A DNA stretch of 64,000 nucleotides from Artocarpus heterophyllus (taxonomy: Eukaryota > Streptophyta > Magnoliopsida > Rosales > Moraceae): contig CM046341.1 of assembly GCA_025403435.1 (NCBI GenBank), positions 22,033,460 through 22,097,459 of the forward strand, given 5' to 3'. Made by a program: the position numbers and the translations under genes. This document shows positions 12,309-23,806 of the stretch, in pieces (position 1 is the stretch's first letter; each line of letters starts with the position of its first letter). The notes below the pieces were generated by a model, which had not been told where the DNA came from, searched no databases, and saw only the letters and a list, made by a program, of their open reading frames with translations.

Positions 12309-13593
12309 AAACTTGTTGTTGAATTGATTTATGTACACTTTAATCTTGAGATTGGTTTTTTATATTCATATTGAATGCTTGTACATTTATTTTTTATTTG
12401 AGATTTGGGTCAATGTTATGATGTATGAGCTTGGCCTTGAAAATGGAGTTTTTATTATATGATTAATGTGGATGGAATAGTGAATGATATTGGATGTATT
12501 CTTGTTATATGATATAATATAGTTGTTTTGGGTGGTGTGTCTTGTAGTTATGGTGCACCACAACATATTTGTAAATCGTTTTCTTACAGGTTTAAAAATT
12601 TTGGTTTTGATATAATTAAGTCGTTATGCTACCGAAACTACGTGGGTAGAATGATTTAGGATGGGTTTTAATAGTCAAATGTGTTATAACCAGATCCTAT
12701 AAATGTTGATACCTTACACAGTACCATTGGACAAATCTTAAGACCATCCAACATATATCTCAAAGTTATATCCCACAGGGTACTCATTTGTTGGGCACAA
12801 CAGACATATATGTTTTAGAACAATGATGCTATATGGCCTATCTCATGAGGTGCTCCTTTGGGGCACAATGGACACAGAGTATTCATTTGGGCATGATGGA
12901 ATTAATTATAATCTTTCTTTCCTCCTTTCCTTCACTAACAACGCATGATGTGTGTGAAAGTAATTAAGTGACTATTAAAAATCATTAGTTATTAATTGGT
13001 TTGTTAAATTGTAAACAGATAATTTTTTCTTATCCTGATATGGGATTTTGTTTAATAACTTTATGATGATTTATAGATAATATACTAATAGAAGGAAAAA
13101 CCAAGAGGTAGGTAATCGATTTCCTACTGAGCACTGTGTGCTCACTCCCCCTGCTTTTCCCTTTTAGATTAATCAATTGATCATCGGAGTCTGGGATTAT
13201 TGTTATCGATGTTCATCGCTGTCCGATTGGTATACACTCTCTATAATTTTCTTAGTGCATGGAAGATATATAAATTGGACACTCTTAGTAGATGATTGAT
13301 TATTTATAAACTCTATTTTATTTGTTATTTTTATTTATTTTGACTAAAGTAGTATAGCTATATTTTTACTTAGTTTATAAGTATTCATTTAAAATTTGTA
13401 TATCTCCATTTTAAATTTTCTATTTTTATTTTTATTTTTATTTTTTTATTTGATATTTAAGACTCTGGATCATATTGAGGAATTTTTATAAATTTATGGG
13501 GTCTCACTATAGTTTTCAAGTAGTTTTGACTTTCTAGATCTTTAAAAATATTCCTTTCAATTTAGTCACTACCTCTGGCTTTAGGTCGTGACA
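11228..13593 (+). repeat. 5' LTR of the LARD-like element
   Basis: 2,366 bp, TGTAAAATCC ... TCGTGACA. Aligns along its whole length to the right LTR with many substitutions and microsatellite-length differences. A CT-rich tract lies at about 11385-11430, as in many plant Gypsy leaders. Confidence 0.85.
12232..12307. repeat. (ATT)n-(ACT)n microsatellite in the left LTR
   Basis: Runs of ATT pass into ACT triplets. The matching place in the right LTR (about 27540-27665) has become a mixture of ATC, ATT and TTG triplets, so the tract has evolved separately since insertion. Confidence 0.85.
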
Positions 13594-13597
13594 ATTA

Positions 13598-13609
13598 GGG
13601 TATCAAAGC
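13598..13609 (+). promoter_or_regulatory. Primer-binding site (initiator tRNA-Met type), LARD-like element
   Basis: GGGTATCAAAGC, four bases after the LTR end, is close to the TGGTATCAGAGC complementary to the 3' end of plant initiator tRNA-Met. Two or three changes suggest age. Confidence 0.6.
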
Positions 13610-16158
13610 GATGGTTCTTAAGTTCTCAGAATTTACCCTATTAGGTTTTGGTTGGTTTGAATCAACTACTGAGACATTGTATTACTAAAAATGTGAACTC
13701 CATGCACCAATCTGTCAAGCTAATGAGTTTGAAGTATATCGTATTGATTCTTGAATCTCTATTGAAGCTTTTTTCCTATTTTTACTGTTGGGATTCAAAT
13801 TTTGTTCTACTGTATGCCTTTATTTTAAGATAGTATTACATTCGTCACCTTCAGTCACCTTGTTAAATATCTGTGGAGTGTTACTTAATTTAAAAAGGTT
13901 TCTCTTAAACTTCCTCCAAGTATATCTATTTGAATGAGATTTGTAGTGAATTTTATCTCTTGCTTATTGTGTTTCTCCTATGCGTTTCTATATCAATTGT
14001 TTCATAGATAAACGACAAGTTAGGTTGCATTTTTTTATCCACCTCAATTCTTCTGATTTACTCTGGTTTTATTTATATTTGAGAAAAATTAAAATTTTTG
14101 GGGTCGTAGTTTCCAAGGTTCACCGTTTATTCACAAATTTGATTTTCGTTTGATCTAATCATCACCTTTTTATGTCACATAATCCGAAACTATTTTTTTA
14201 GATAGGTATTTAAGATTCTTTCACTAATGCAAAACATTTTATTTTGGGTTTAAAAGAGATGATGAAAAAGGTGTTCTTAAAATTTATGCTTCAAAGACCT
14301 ATCTTTTAATCTTTAATTTACAATCATAGTTTTGATGTTATATATTTTTTTAGTCTTTTCATGAATGAAATTTTGAACTTCTGGTTTTTGGGACTAGAGA
14401 AATGCTAGGTCTATGGATGCTATTGGATGACATGAGCGTCAAGGAAAATCGAGGTGCTGGTTATGAATTTTGAAATTCTTCCTTGGAGTAGTTGTAGAAA
14501 CATGAAGATTTTAGTTTTATTTGGAATGAATGAACTTGAGTGGCATGATGTCTTTGACGGTATGACTAAATTGGCCTGTCACTTATGATTCGGTTTACTT
14601 AGATTTGGTAGGTTTGTATGATATTATTGGGTTCAATAGATACATGCTTTGAATTTCCTTAACAAGTCTTTCACTTCGTGGGTCTATAGGTTTTTTGGAA
14701 GAGTTGATTTGGATCGAATTATGGAAAGATAAGTGAGAAAGGTTTATATGTATAATCATGATTGGTGATTATGAAATTGAGCGATGAGTATTAAGGACTA
14801 ATTAAATCTCAATTATCAACTGAAAGATCAATGTAAGAATTTTCTTTTAGTTTAAGCATTGTATATAGAGTGAAGTTTTAGATTTTTTAATTTTAGGCCT
14901 TGATGTAATATAGGTAGTTGTGATAGTAGTTTGGTTGGAGGATATTGTTTTAGTTTGGAGGCTTATGGTTGGGGTTTGTTTTATTCCTTTTTAGATTGTT
15001 CGTCGGCTATAAGTTATAGGATTATTAGTAAGTATATTGTGGTTGCTTTGCTATTTTTGATCAGAAAGTAACTTAGAAAAACAATCGATATGAGTTATTT
15101 AGTTTATTTTTCTCTATGTTATTAGTTCTGAGCTTCAAATCTTTTCAATGATTGTAGGGCATATGCTTATGGAAGATTGAATAATTTGCCCACCTTAACT
15201 AGCGACGACAATAAGGTCTTACTAAAACATTATCAATTTGATTATGACATTACTTGTTTAACTTGCTTTGGCATTTGGTTATGAAATTTTGGGGCTTTTA
15301 TACGTCGTTATAGTGACTTATTAGGGATGGACTTTGATAAAGATTATGGGTTTAAGTATTAAATATTAAGGGGAAATAGAATGCTTTGTAAAGTGATTTC
15401 TTATCGACTTTTAGGAAAAGGAGATTTCTATTGGAATGTAGTAACTATAGTTTAGGAAACAAATTGCATAGATTGGACATACTTTTTTATTGATATCTAC
15501 TATATTGTGCAAATAATGGAATTTTTGTTGTTTTGATAAAGCTTTAAGTTGAATTTGAGAATTTCTAGCCATAGTTTAAGGGTTGACTCGTTTGTTTTTT
15601 TTTTTTCTTTTTGGATCCTTGGGTAATTCACATACAATTTTAGGTTCCTTTTGGTTGGAATAATTTGTTTGATTTATTTATGAGTCTTGGTTTAGGATAG
15701 TAAATATTTTGGTATCCGGTTGGGGATTGATGCATCAAATGTTGCCTAACTAACATCTATTGGTCTTGATGCTAAACTTTACTTTTGCCTATTAATGTAA
15801 CTCGTGAGAGATGAAGTCTGCTTTAAGGGGTCGAATAACTCTACACCTCTAAACTGTGTGATACTAATTAGTTCATTAATTAATATGATTATTTTGAGGT
15901 AGTGTTTAGATTGATTAATATTTGATTGTGCCTCCTTTAGGATGATAACAAGGTACACCTATGGAGACATTAAGGATTGTTTCTTAGTTTTCATCTTGGG
16001 TTGACAGTAACATGTAAGGGGTATGTGAAACAAATCTCATTCGAGGCTTTTGTTTACATACTAGTTGATTGTGTTTATTTAACATGGTATTTAGAGTTTG
16101 GGACTTGAGACCAATCAATATGTCTAAGTATAATCTTAGTAACTAGGTTTTGATTGGA
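13610..16158 (+). other. Internal region of LARD-like element, left part
   Basis: No frame with retroelement domains could be found on either strand; AT-rich and non-coding. It ends at the target duplication ACTTT of the nested Copia (16159-16163). Confidence 0.5.
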
Positions 16159-16163
16159 ACTTT

Positions 16164-18197
16164 TGTTGGAAACAAAGTGCGCAGCGGAATTTTTAAAATT
16201 TTTCATCAGAGTAATTTCTAAAACACAAGTTTGACATGTTATATGTATAAATTAAACAGATCTTACTAACCTCAGTGTGCCGAAGAACCTTCGCAACCCG
16301 TGTAGTGAAGTAACGTTCCAGAAGAGCCTCAACCAACTGGTCTTCTTTGCTATTCCCTATCCACAACCGGAGTGAGTGTGGGCTCACACGTACAGCTCTT
16401 CCACCGGTGACTCTCCTTCCAACCAACAGAGAGAACCCAAAGCTAGTGCTCGTGATTTGTGAACAAAAGCTCTCAGAGAGTTTTCAGATGCTCACTAGAA
16501 GAGTATCACTCTTAATCTCTCAAATTGATCTAAGTAAATCATGAGACTCACTCCCTTTTTTATACCTATTGGTCCTGGGGTCAGTCCATATCAGATTAGG
16601 TCTCAAAAACTCGAAAACAGAATCAAGTTCGGATCAATATCTAATAAGATCCGCGTGAAAACGCGTAATCTTATCTCCGCTGATCGACAGGCTGAACACT
16701 CTGATCGGCAAGCCGAACAGGCCAGTTCGGCAGGCCGAACACGTCATCCGGCAGGCCGATCTCTTGAGAAAAAATCTTCGCGAATCTTTTATTTTCCACC
16801 CGAGATTCTAAGGGATAAAGTCTCAGTTTTGATTCAAATAACCCAATAGAGAAGTTATCTGATCAAAACAAACTTTATCAAGATAATCTCTAAGAAAATA
16901 AATCAATTCACAATAATTTTACAAGTTTATCTTGATTTAATTTATCCAAAATTAAATTAACCGATAAACAGACAAGAATTATGTGATCGCAATAATTCAA
17001 CAAGTTTATCTTGAACTAATTTCTTACAAAATTAATTCAACCAATAAACAGACATGAATTATTTGATTCTTACAAATTTTAAACTAATCTGATAAATCCA
17101 ACATAAGTCACTAATTATTGGAAAAACACGCCGTGTCGTTACAGGACTTTGTGAGCTAGCAAAGGGGACCAAAATGGACCTATAAAGTTCAAGCTCATGA
17201 TAATTATGAAACCCAATATCCCAGATATACATTTCATAATTATCAACTCCAACGCTACTCCATTAAAAGCTTGGAGCTGCACTCTCGAACTTTATAGAAT
17301 TACGAAGCTCGTGTAGCCAAGTCTCCATGACATATCATAGTGTATCGTATCCTCATATGATAATCCATAATCGGCTTAAGGACAAGTTCTGTCTTACCTT
17401 CCCGATTATTTTTATCTTACGTTCCATTGTTTCACCATTAGAAAACTTACCATCTAAAGATAGTATACCATTCGGTTACACCTATGTATCCAAATGGTTG
17501 AGCGCTCCAGTTTTCCAATTACAGGACAACGCATATAAGAGGATATCATTACTCCTAAAGAGGAGCTATGGATTCCATATCTATGAATAATAAGTCTACG
17601 CTATCAAGAGTCATGCCTCCAACGTACCGACAGCATACCACTATAGAGATGTGGGAGTCACCCATTGGTACATCAAAAGACACAAGTCGAGACAACGGGC
17701 CCACTATTCATCTCAGGATTAAGATACAATACAAATGACTGTCTAAAGTGAATCGATTTGCCAAGATAGAATTATTAATCCAAATCAATTCACTTTATGT
17801 CCCGATCCAACACGTCGTCACCTATGACAATGCGCCAATGTTTCTATTCACGGAGTCCAACTCCGATGGCCAAGACAAACCATCTCCCAAAAGGGATATA
17901 GACAACATAACAATCTTTACATGAATAAAGCGCCCAACTTTATTCCCTCGATTGCGGATCATACGTTTTAGACCGTCACCTTAATAATCGTGTCTACCGC
18001 ATAATCATCCCATCATATGCCCAATTCTTAAGGTTTAGACTGACAGTCTCAGACTACTGTTTGCTTATCATACATTCAACAAATATGAACGTAAAGAGGA
18101 CAAGATTTGGTATATATAAATGAATAAATTCTTTATTGATAAAAATGTCTCCAAAAACGTATTACATTTTTACCCCTTAGGGCATACATGTCTAACA
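16164..18197 (-). repeat. 3' LTR of the nested Copia
   Basis: 2,034 bp, running TGTTGGAAAC ... TCTAACA on the plus strand, that is TGTTAGA ... CCAACA in element orientation. It contains a cluster of CGGCAGGCCGA-type inverted repeats at 16681-16764 and a candidate TATA box near 16557-16565 on the minus strand. About 33 bp within the cluster are absent from the other LTR. Confidence 0.93.
16557..16565 (-). promoter_or_regulatory. Candidate TATA box in Copia LTR
   Basis: On the minus strand the sequence reads GGTATAAAAAAGGGAGTGAG, a good plant TATA context. The same sequence occurs near 24200 in the other LTR, which would drive the genomic transcript. The inverted-repeat cluster lies roughly 120-200 bp upstream of it. 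Confidence 0.45.
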
Positions 18198-18206
18198 ATC
18201 TCCCAC
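18198..18206 (-). promoter_or_regulatory. Polypurine tract of the nested Copia
   Basis: GTGGGAGAT on the minus strand, immediately before the 3' LTR; the normal plus-strand DNA primer of the element. Confidence 0.75.
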
Positions 18207-21200
18207 TTGCACTAAGTGAGTAAATACAGCAAATTTTGCATCCCCATAGCTTTCACATGCCTCTCGAAGACTCTCCCAGTAAGTGTCTTCGTAAATGGAT
18301 CAGCTAAATTGTCCTCTGACGCGATCTTGCACACCGTGACATGCCCGCTCTCAACAAAGTCCTTTATCACATGATACTTTCAATCAATATGCTTACTCTT
18401 CTTGTGAAATCTTGGTTCCTTAGCATTAGCTACCGCCGCACTGTTATCACAGTACAGTGATACCGCCTTATCCATACCAGGAACTACCTCAAGATCCCCA
18501 AGGAACTTGCGGAGCCACACTGCTTCTTTCGAAGCATCACTAGCCGCCACATACTCGGCCTCCATCATTGAATCCGAAGTGCAATCTTGCTTCGTACTTC
18601 TCCAACTGATGGCACCGCCACCCAGAGTAAACACAAACCCTGAAGTCGATTTCCTAGAATCCAGACAGGATTGAAAATCCAAATCAGTGTATCCTAGAAG
18701 AGTCAAGTCCTCACCCAAATACACAAGCATATACCCTCGAGTCCTTCTCAGGTACTTGAAAATATGCTTTACTGCAACCCAATGGTTCGGTCCTGGATCC
18801 GCTTGAAATCGACTTACAATCCCGACCGCATAGCTAATATCTAGTCGTGTGTAAAGCATGGCATACATGAGACTACCCACTGCCGAAGCATAAGGCACCT
18901 TCTTCATGTATTCTCTTTCTTCATAAGACTTTGGAGAGTCTTTCTTAGAAAGAGTAATTCTAGACCTAGATGGTTGCCCACCTTTCTTGGAATCCTGCAT
19001 TGCAAACCTCCTGAGAATTTTATCTATATAGCCGGCCTGAGACAAAGCTATCATTTTGTTCTTCCTATCCCGAATGATTTGGATACCGAGAAGAAAATTA
19101 GCCGCACCTAAGTCCTTCATGTCAAACTGCTTGGTCAACCATAATTTGACCGATGACAACGCCCCAACGTCATTACCAATTAGCAAAATGTCATCTACAT
19201 AGAGTAGTAGAAAAACCACCTTTCCATCCTTTATGTGTTTGTAAACACATGGTTCATCCACATTTTGTGAGAACCCATAAGTCTTGATCACTTGATCAAA
19301 TCTTATGTTTCAAGAACGAGAAGCCTACTTAAGTCCATAAATAGACTTTAGCAGCTTACAAACCTTACCCTCTTGACCCGCGACCTTGAACCCGTCTGGT
19401 TGTTCCATATAAATGGACTCATCAAGATAGCCATTCAGAAAAGCCGTCTTGACATCCATCTGCCAAATCTCATAATCGAGAGCGGCAGTTATGGACAAGA
19501 GAATTCGGATGGACTTAAGCATGGCTACAGGCGAAAAGGTTTCCTCATAATCGATTCCGTCCTTTTGCGTATAACCCTTAGCTACCAGTCTAGCCTTAAA
19601 GGTTTCGACCTTTCCATCTACTCCTCTTTTCCTTTTGTAGATCCACTTACACCCTATGAGTTTTACCCCTTCGGGAAGATCCACAAGCTCCCAGACCCGA
19701 TTAGTCTCCATAGACTTAATCTCAATGTTCATGGCCTCTGTCCAGAGTCTTGAATCAACATCCTCCGTAGCTTCTGCGTAAGTATAAGGATCCCTGTCAT
19801 GTTCATCCGGTTCAGCCAAAAAGACCTCCCCATTGAACATATACCTCTCAGGTTGACGCTCGATCCCCCCACTACGCCGAAGCCCCTGAGGTTGTTGTTC
19901 AGGTTTGTTTGGTTTTTCTACACCAATCGGAATGGTTTCGTTCAGAACCTCCGGAGTGAACGAATCACCCCTTAACTCCTCAAGCACCACTTTGCTTCGA
20001 GGTTTAAAGTCGTCCATGTAACTCTCCTCAAGGAAAGTTGCATTAGTTGAAACCACGACTTTATTTTCCTTAGGGTTATAAAAATAACCCCCTTTAGTCC
20101 CTTTTGGATATCCTACAAACATGCAAACTTCCGAACGTGCATCCAACTTATTCGGATCCTTAAACAGGACATGAGCTGGACATCCCCATATTCGAATATG
20201 GTTTAAGGATGTCTTCCGTCTTGTCCACAACTCGTGAGGAGTTTTAGGGACCGATTTTGAAGGCACATTGTTCAAAAGATAACATACGGTTTGTAGTGCA
20301 TATCCCCAAAAGGATAAAGGCAATGATGAATAACTCATCATGGACCTAATCATGTCCAACAAAGTCCTATTCCTTCTCTCTGCTATGCCATTCTGCTGCA
20401 GAGTGCCCGGCGCAGTCAAATGGGATAAAATCCCATTCTCTAACAAGTGTCCCAAGAACTCATCAGAAAGGTATTCCCCACCTCGATCAGATCGAAGTGC
20501 CTTTATGGGTCTACCCAATTGCTTTTCCACTTCAGCTCGAAACTCCCTGAACTTATCATAAGTTTCGCTTTTGTGGTGCATTAGGTACACATACCCATAT
20601 CTTAAGTAATCGTCAATAAAAGTGACGAAGTACTCATACCCTCCTCGTGCCCGGATGTTCATCGGTTCGCAAACATCACTATCCACAAGTTCTAGAACCC
20701 CTTCGGCCCTATTGCCCTTAGACCCGTATGGTCTTTTGGTCATTTTAGCCTCCAAACAAGATTCACATTGAGGTATAGATTCCACCTTTAAGTGACTTAA
20801 AGGTCTATCCCTTACCAACCTTTGAATCCTATTCAGGTTAATATGGCCAAGGCGCAAATGCCAAAGATAAGTCTTATTAGAGTGAGAAGTTTTAAGTCTT
20901 TTCGAGTTATTATCATTTATCTTAGCATTAACCAATAAGTCCATCTTAGGTTTGATAAAATATAGATTATTTTGCAACCATCCAGAACAGATAAAAGATT
21001 TGTTTTTACGAATCACCACTTTTTCATTAAAAGATACCACGTAGGAGTCTTTAAATAAAGAAGATACAGAAATTAAATTCCTTTTAAATTTAGGAACATA
21101 AAAACAGTCTTGCAAAATTAAACTCCTATAATTATCAAAACAAAGATGGACATCTCCCACTGCTTCCGCTGAGACCAAGGATCCATCGCCCATCCGAAGC

Positions 21201-21664
21201 GTTAAGTCTTCACGAAGTAGACTTCTCGTTTCTTTGAATCCCTGCAGAGAAACACAAACATGATTAGTTGCACTGGAATCTATGATCCATATGTCACTGG
21301 ATTCCTCAACCAAACAAGTTTCTAAATATAGAAGATCACACCTACCTCCCTTGGAAAGGAAGTCCTTGCAATGCTTCTTTATATGCCCGACTTTACCACA
21401 GAAGAAGCACTTAAGCTTATTTGGGTTCTTCTTCTTCTTCTTCTTGCTCTTGGTTGCAGGAGGAATAGAAGACTTCCCACTCTTGGCCCGTTGCTTCTTT
21501 CCATTCCCAGAGTTAGGGTTGGAACCAAAAGCAGCTACCATATTGGCCTCACCACCAGCAGGAGACTCCCTGATCAGCAGTTCAAACTCCTGTAACTGTT
21601 TCATCAGTTCTGTCAAGGTCATCTCCTTTCTATTGCTTAAATTAAAAGTAGCTCTAAATGGAAT
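18207..21664 (-). pseudogene. Copia pol (gag tail, protease, integrase, RT, RNase H), broken
   Basis: The long open part is 21622-19325 (765 residues): a CCHC knuckle [14 protein letters not shown] (72-85), protease motif [10 protein letters not shown] (about 112-121, where the usual DSG is DSS), integrase zinc finger H-H-C-C (about 255-289), catalytic Asp near 316 and 379 and Glu near 415 (AERRN), then RT ([21 protein letters not shown]). After stops at 19322-19324 and 19307-19309 the same frame continues as 19291-18380: RT catalytic YVDD (residues 31-34) and RNase H (GYTDLD, MMEAEY, CDNSAA). Another stop follows HID at 18377-18379, with the normal tail behind it. The three stops fit CAG-to-TAG, TGG-to-TGA and CGA-to-TGA changes. 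Product would replicate and integrate the element; it is inactive as it stands. Confidence 0.93.
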
Positions 21665-22164
21665 AATTCCTTAGACAGAGACTCAAAGACCATAGTCATT
21701 TGAGTTTCAGCATCGATGTCGGCTCCATTGGTTTGAGCCTCAGCGAGGTAACCCATGACCAACATCATGTGCTCCTTTACAGATGTCTCCGGTCTCTGTC
21801 TACAGTTTAAGAGTTTTCGAAGCGCCCCTTGCCGCTTCGTTATAGCCTGGCCTCCGAACATATCCTCAAGATTATCCAAGATCTGCTTCGCAGTCTCATA
21901 ATCCTGATGTTGAGCCTGCAGCACGTTGTTCATGCTAGCCATAACATAGTAGCAGGCCTGATCATTAGCATCTTTCCAATGATCGTACGCTTGGAATTGC
22001 TTATTACTTGAGTCTCCCATAGGCTCGGGAGGACAAGGAGTTGTCAGTACATATTTCAGTTTCTCAAAGGAAAGGATGATGTCCAGGTTCCGTTTCCAAT
22101 CGTTATAGTTCTCACCGGTTAATTGGTTTTTGTCAAGTATCGATGATAAAACGTTTTTAGACAT
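21637..22164 (-). pseudogene. Copia gag N-terminal part
   Basis: Capsid-like Gag of the plant Copia type. The frame is open from 22188, but the family start is the Met at 22164 (MSKNVLSSIL), eight codons in. Typical features follow: LTGENYNDWKRNL, a cysteine-poor helical body, and the SVKEHMM ... [11 protein letters not shown] segment. A one-base frameshift near 21664 takes the frame out just before the continuation toward the CCHC knuckle, which is in the pol frame. Upstream lies a 1.6-kb leader with stem-loops. Confidence 0.9.
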
Positions 22165-22312
22165 TTTGAATCTACAATAAAGAATCATATACTAAAACAT
22201 AAGCAAACATATATAATAATTTAGTAAGATAACACAATCATGTAAAATCATACAAATGTGTTTATGTGTCAAAACCTTGAAAATATCACAACCTTACAAC
22301 GATAATTCCCAA

Positions 22313-22650
22313 CTCAGAATTTAACAAGCTCCTAGGGGAGTCATGCCAAATTCAATCAGGAACACAGATCCCCTCCTGATTAATATATGCCATCCAGGAC
22401 CCGTATGATCCAACATATACTAATAATCGTTTCTTTGGCCATTAATTTTATTAACAGAGCTCCTAGGGGAGGTTAATAATAAAATCAACGTGAGTGTATA
22501 ACCACCGTTTCAATATTTTATCCATGATTTATAATCACCACCTAGGAGTGTGCAACCATAAATCATACTAAAATACCTTATCCTTTCAGAGATCCAATCT
22601 GGTACATGATAGAAATCCCTTCCTAGGGGTCGGGACCACCATGTTCTTCC
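22313..22650 (-). promoter_or_regulatory. Repeated stem-loops with a common apical box, Copia 5' leader
   Basis: Four predicted hairpins lie 150-490 nt upstream of the gag start. Plus-strand coordinates: (1) arms GAATTT 22317-22322 / AAATTC 22348-22353; (2) arms ATTAAC 22450-22455 / GTTAAT 22472-22477, extended by an AT stem; (3) arms ATGATTTAT 22524-22532 / ATAAATCAT 22558-22566; (4) TCCC 22616-22619 / GGGA 22632-22635 with outer ACATG/CATGT. Each has the apical tetranucleotide TAGG (CCTA in the RNA) closed by a short stem: CTCC/GGAG in 1 and 2, CACC/AGTG in 3, CC/GG in 4. Two further hairpins sit between 1 and 2 (AATCAGGA/TCCTGATT and TATATG/CATATA). Function unknown; packaging, dimerisation or translation control are possible. 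Confidence 0.55.
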
Positions 22651-23113
22651 TATGGACCAACGATGGAGGCCTTAGGTTCTCTCTTCGAAAACCTTCTCCC
22701 ACTCAATCTTTTGAAGTCAAGGTTTTATTTTAAAATTATGCATGAACAATTTTAATATGAGCGGCATTCCCTATTCTATATGACATGTTATCAATATACA
22801 TGGTAAACCATATTATAATACAGACAAGCAAAGCAATCAAGCAAAGCTACAAGCAAAATAATAATAACCGTAATATTATGGTTCCACCCTAGAGAATAGA
22901 AAACTAAGATTACAAGAGAATAATCGAGACATGTATCGATTCTTCATCCTTGAATCCTCAAGCTGTATCCTTCTTCATGTAATTTCCATCTTCAAGTCTT
23001 CAATCCCGTATGAATCAAATACTTCATATTTCTGGTCATATCCAAATTTAATGTTTTTCAGAATCGTCCCAAAAATAAAATTAAAACTGCATCGAAAAAA
23101 TTACACCTTTTTT

Positions 23114-23296
23114 GGACACTCGGCAGCTCTCGGTCGGCAGGCCGATCTTGCTCCATCGGCCTGCCGATCTATGCAGGTTCGGCCTGCCGAATTGAAACTT
23201 CAGCTTGCCGATAGAGCACCAAATTTTCTACCCCACTGTCGACCTGCCGGACCACACGCCTGGCCTACCGAACTGTGAGGTCCGGCATGCCGACCA
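23114..23296. repeat. Cluster of CGGC-CTG-CCGA inverted-repeat motifs in the Copia leader
   Basis: About seven copies of a 13-15-bp word of the form TCGGC(CTG/AGG)GCCGA in both orientations, for example TCGGCAGGCCGATC, ATCGGCCTGCCGATC and GTTCGGCCTGCCGAAT, spaced 20-40 bp apart in otherwise AT-rich DNA. Decayed copies (GTCGACCTGCCGG, TGGCCTACCGAAC) fill the gaps. The same motif occurs in the LTRs of this element and of the Gypsy elements. Confidence 0.85.
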
Positions 23297-23792
23297 AGCA
23301 GAAAACCCTTAATCCAGAAAATACAACTTTAATGTAATTTATCAATTTTATTTTCAACAATTCAAAAACATAAAATTAGAGACTCAGGAAATACCTGGAG
23401 GCGCCATCATCAATCTTCTAGATCCAACTTCTCGATCCGTCTTCTCCGGATAATTATTTAATTACAAATTCTTACAAATTAAAAATTAAATAACAATTCC
23501 TAGACGGAGATGATAGTCCGCCATCTAATTACATGAAAAACCTAGATACATATTCTAACCTCTAAGGAACCATAACGGGTATAAATTAATTAATAAATAA
23601 TTAAACAATAATTTAATCAACCATAATTAATTAATAAACATTCACCACATAATCCATGACAACAATTATATTATATAGAAACCTAGAGTGCCATCTCTCT
23701 ATAAAATTCAATCCAAGCAGAGGAGAGATTAAGATCACAAAATTTATGCATATAACATGATCACAAACTTGCAAATTTATGTAAAAACCTCG

Positions 23793-23804
23793 GCTCTGAT
23801 ACCA
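23793..23804 (-). promoter_or_regulatory. Primer-binding site of the nested Copia
   Basis: TGGTATCAGAGC on the minus strand, two bases from the 5' LTR: an exact complement of the initiator tRNA-Met 3' end used by most plant Copia elements. Confidence 0.9.
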
Positions 23805-23806
23805 AT

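Noticed and set aside
16347..16849. Open frames on the plus strand in the Copia LTR, repeated at 23990-24420
   Set aside because: They lie within LTRs, antisense to the element, occur in both LTR copies with different lengths, and have no family resemblance.
19373..21674. Plus-strand frames across the Copia pol
   Set aside because: Shadows of the minus-strand pol reading frame.
23114..23296. CRISPR-like array of short repeats
   Set aside because: Repeats are 13-15 bp, imperfect and in both orientations, spacers are irregular, and the context is a plant retrotransposon leader.
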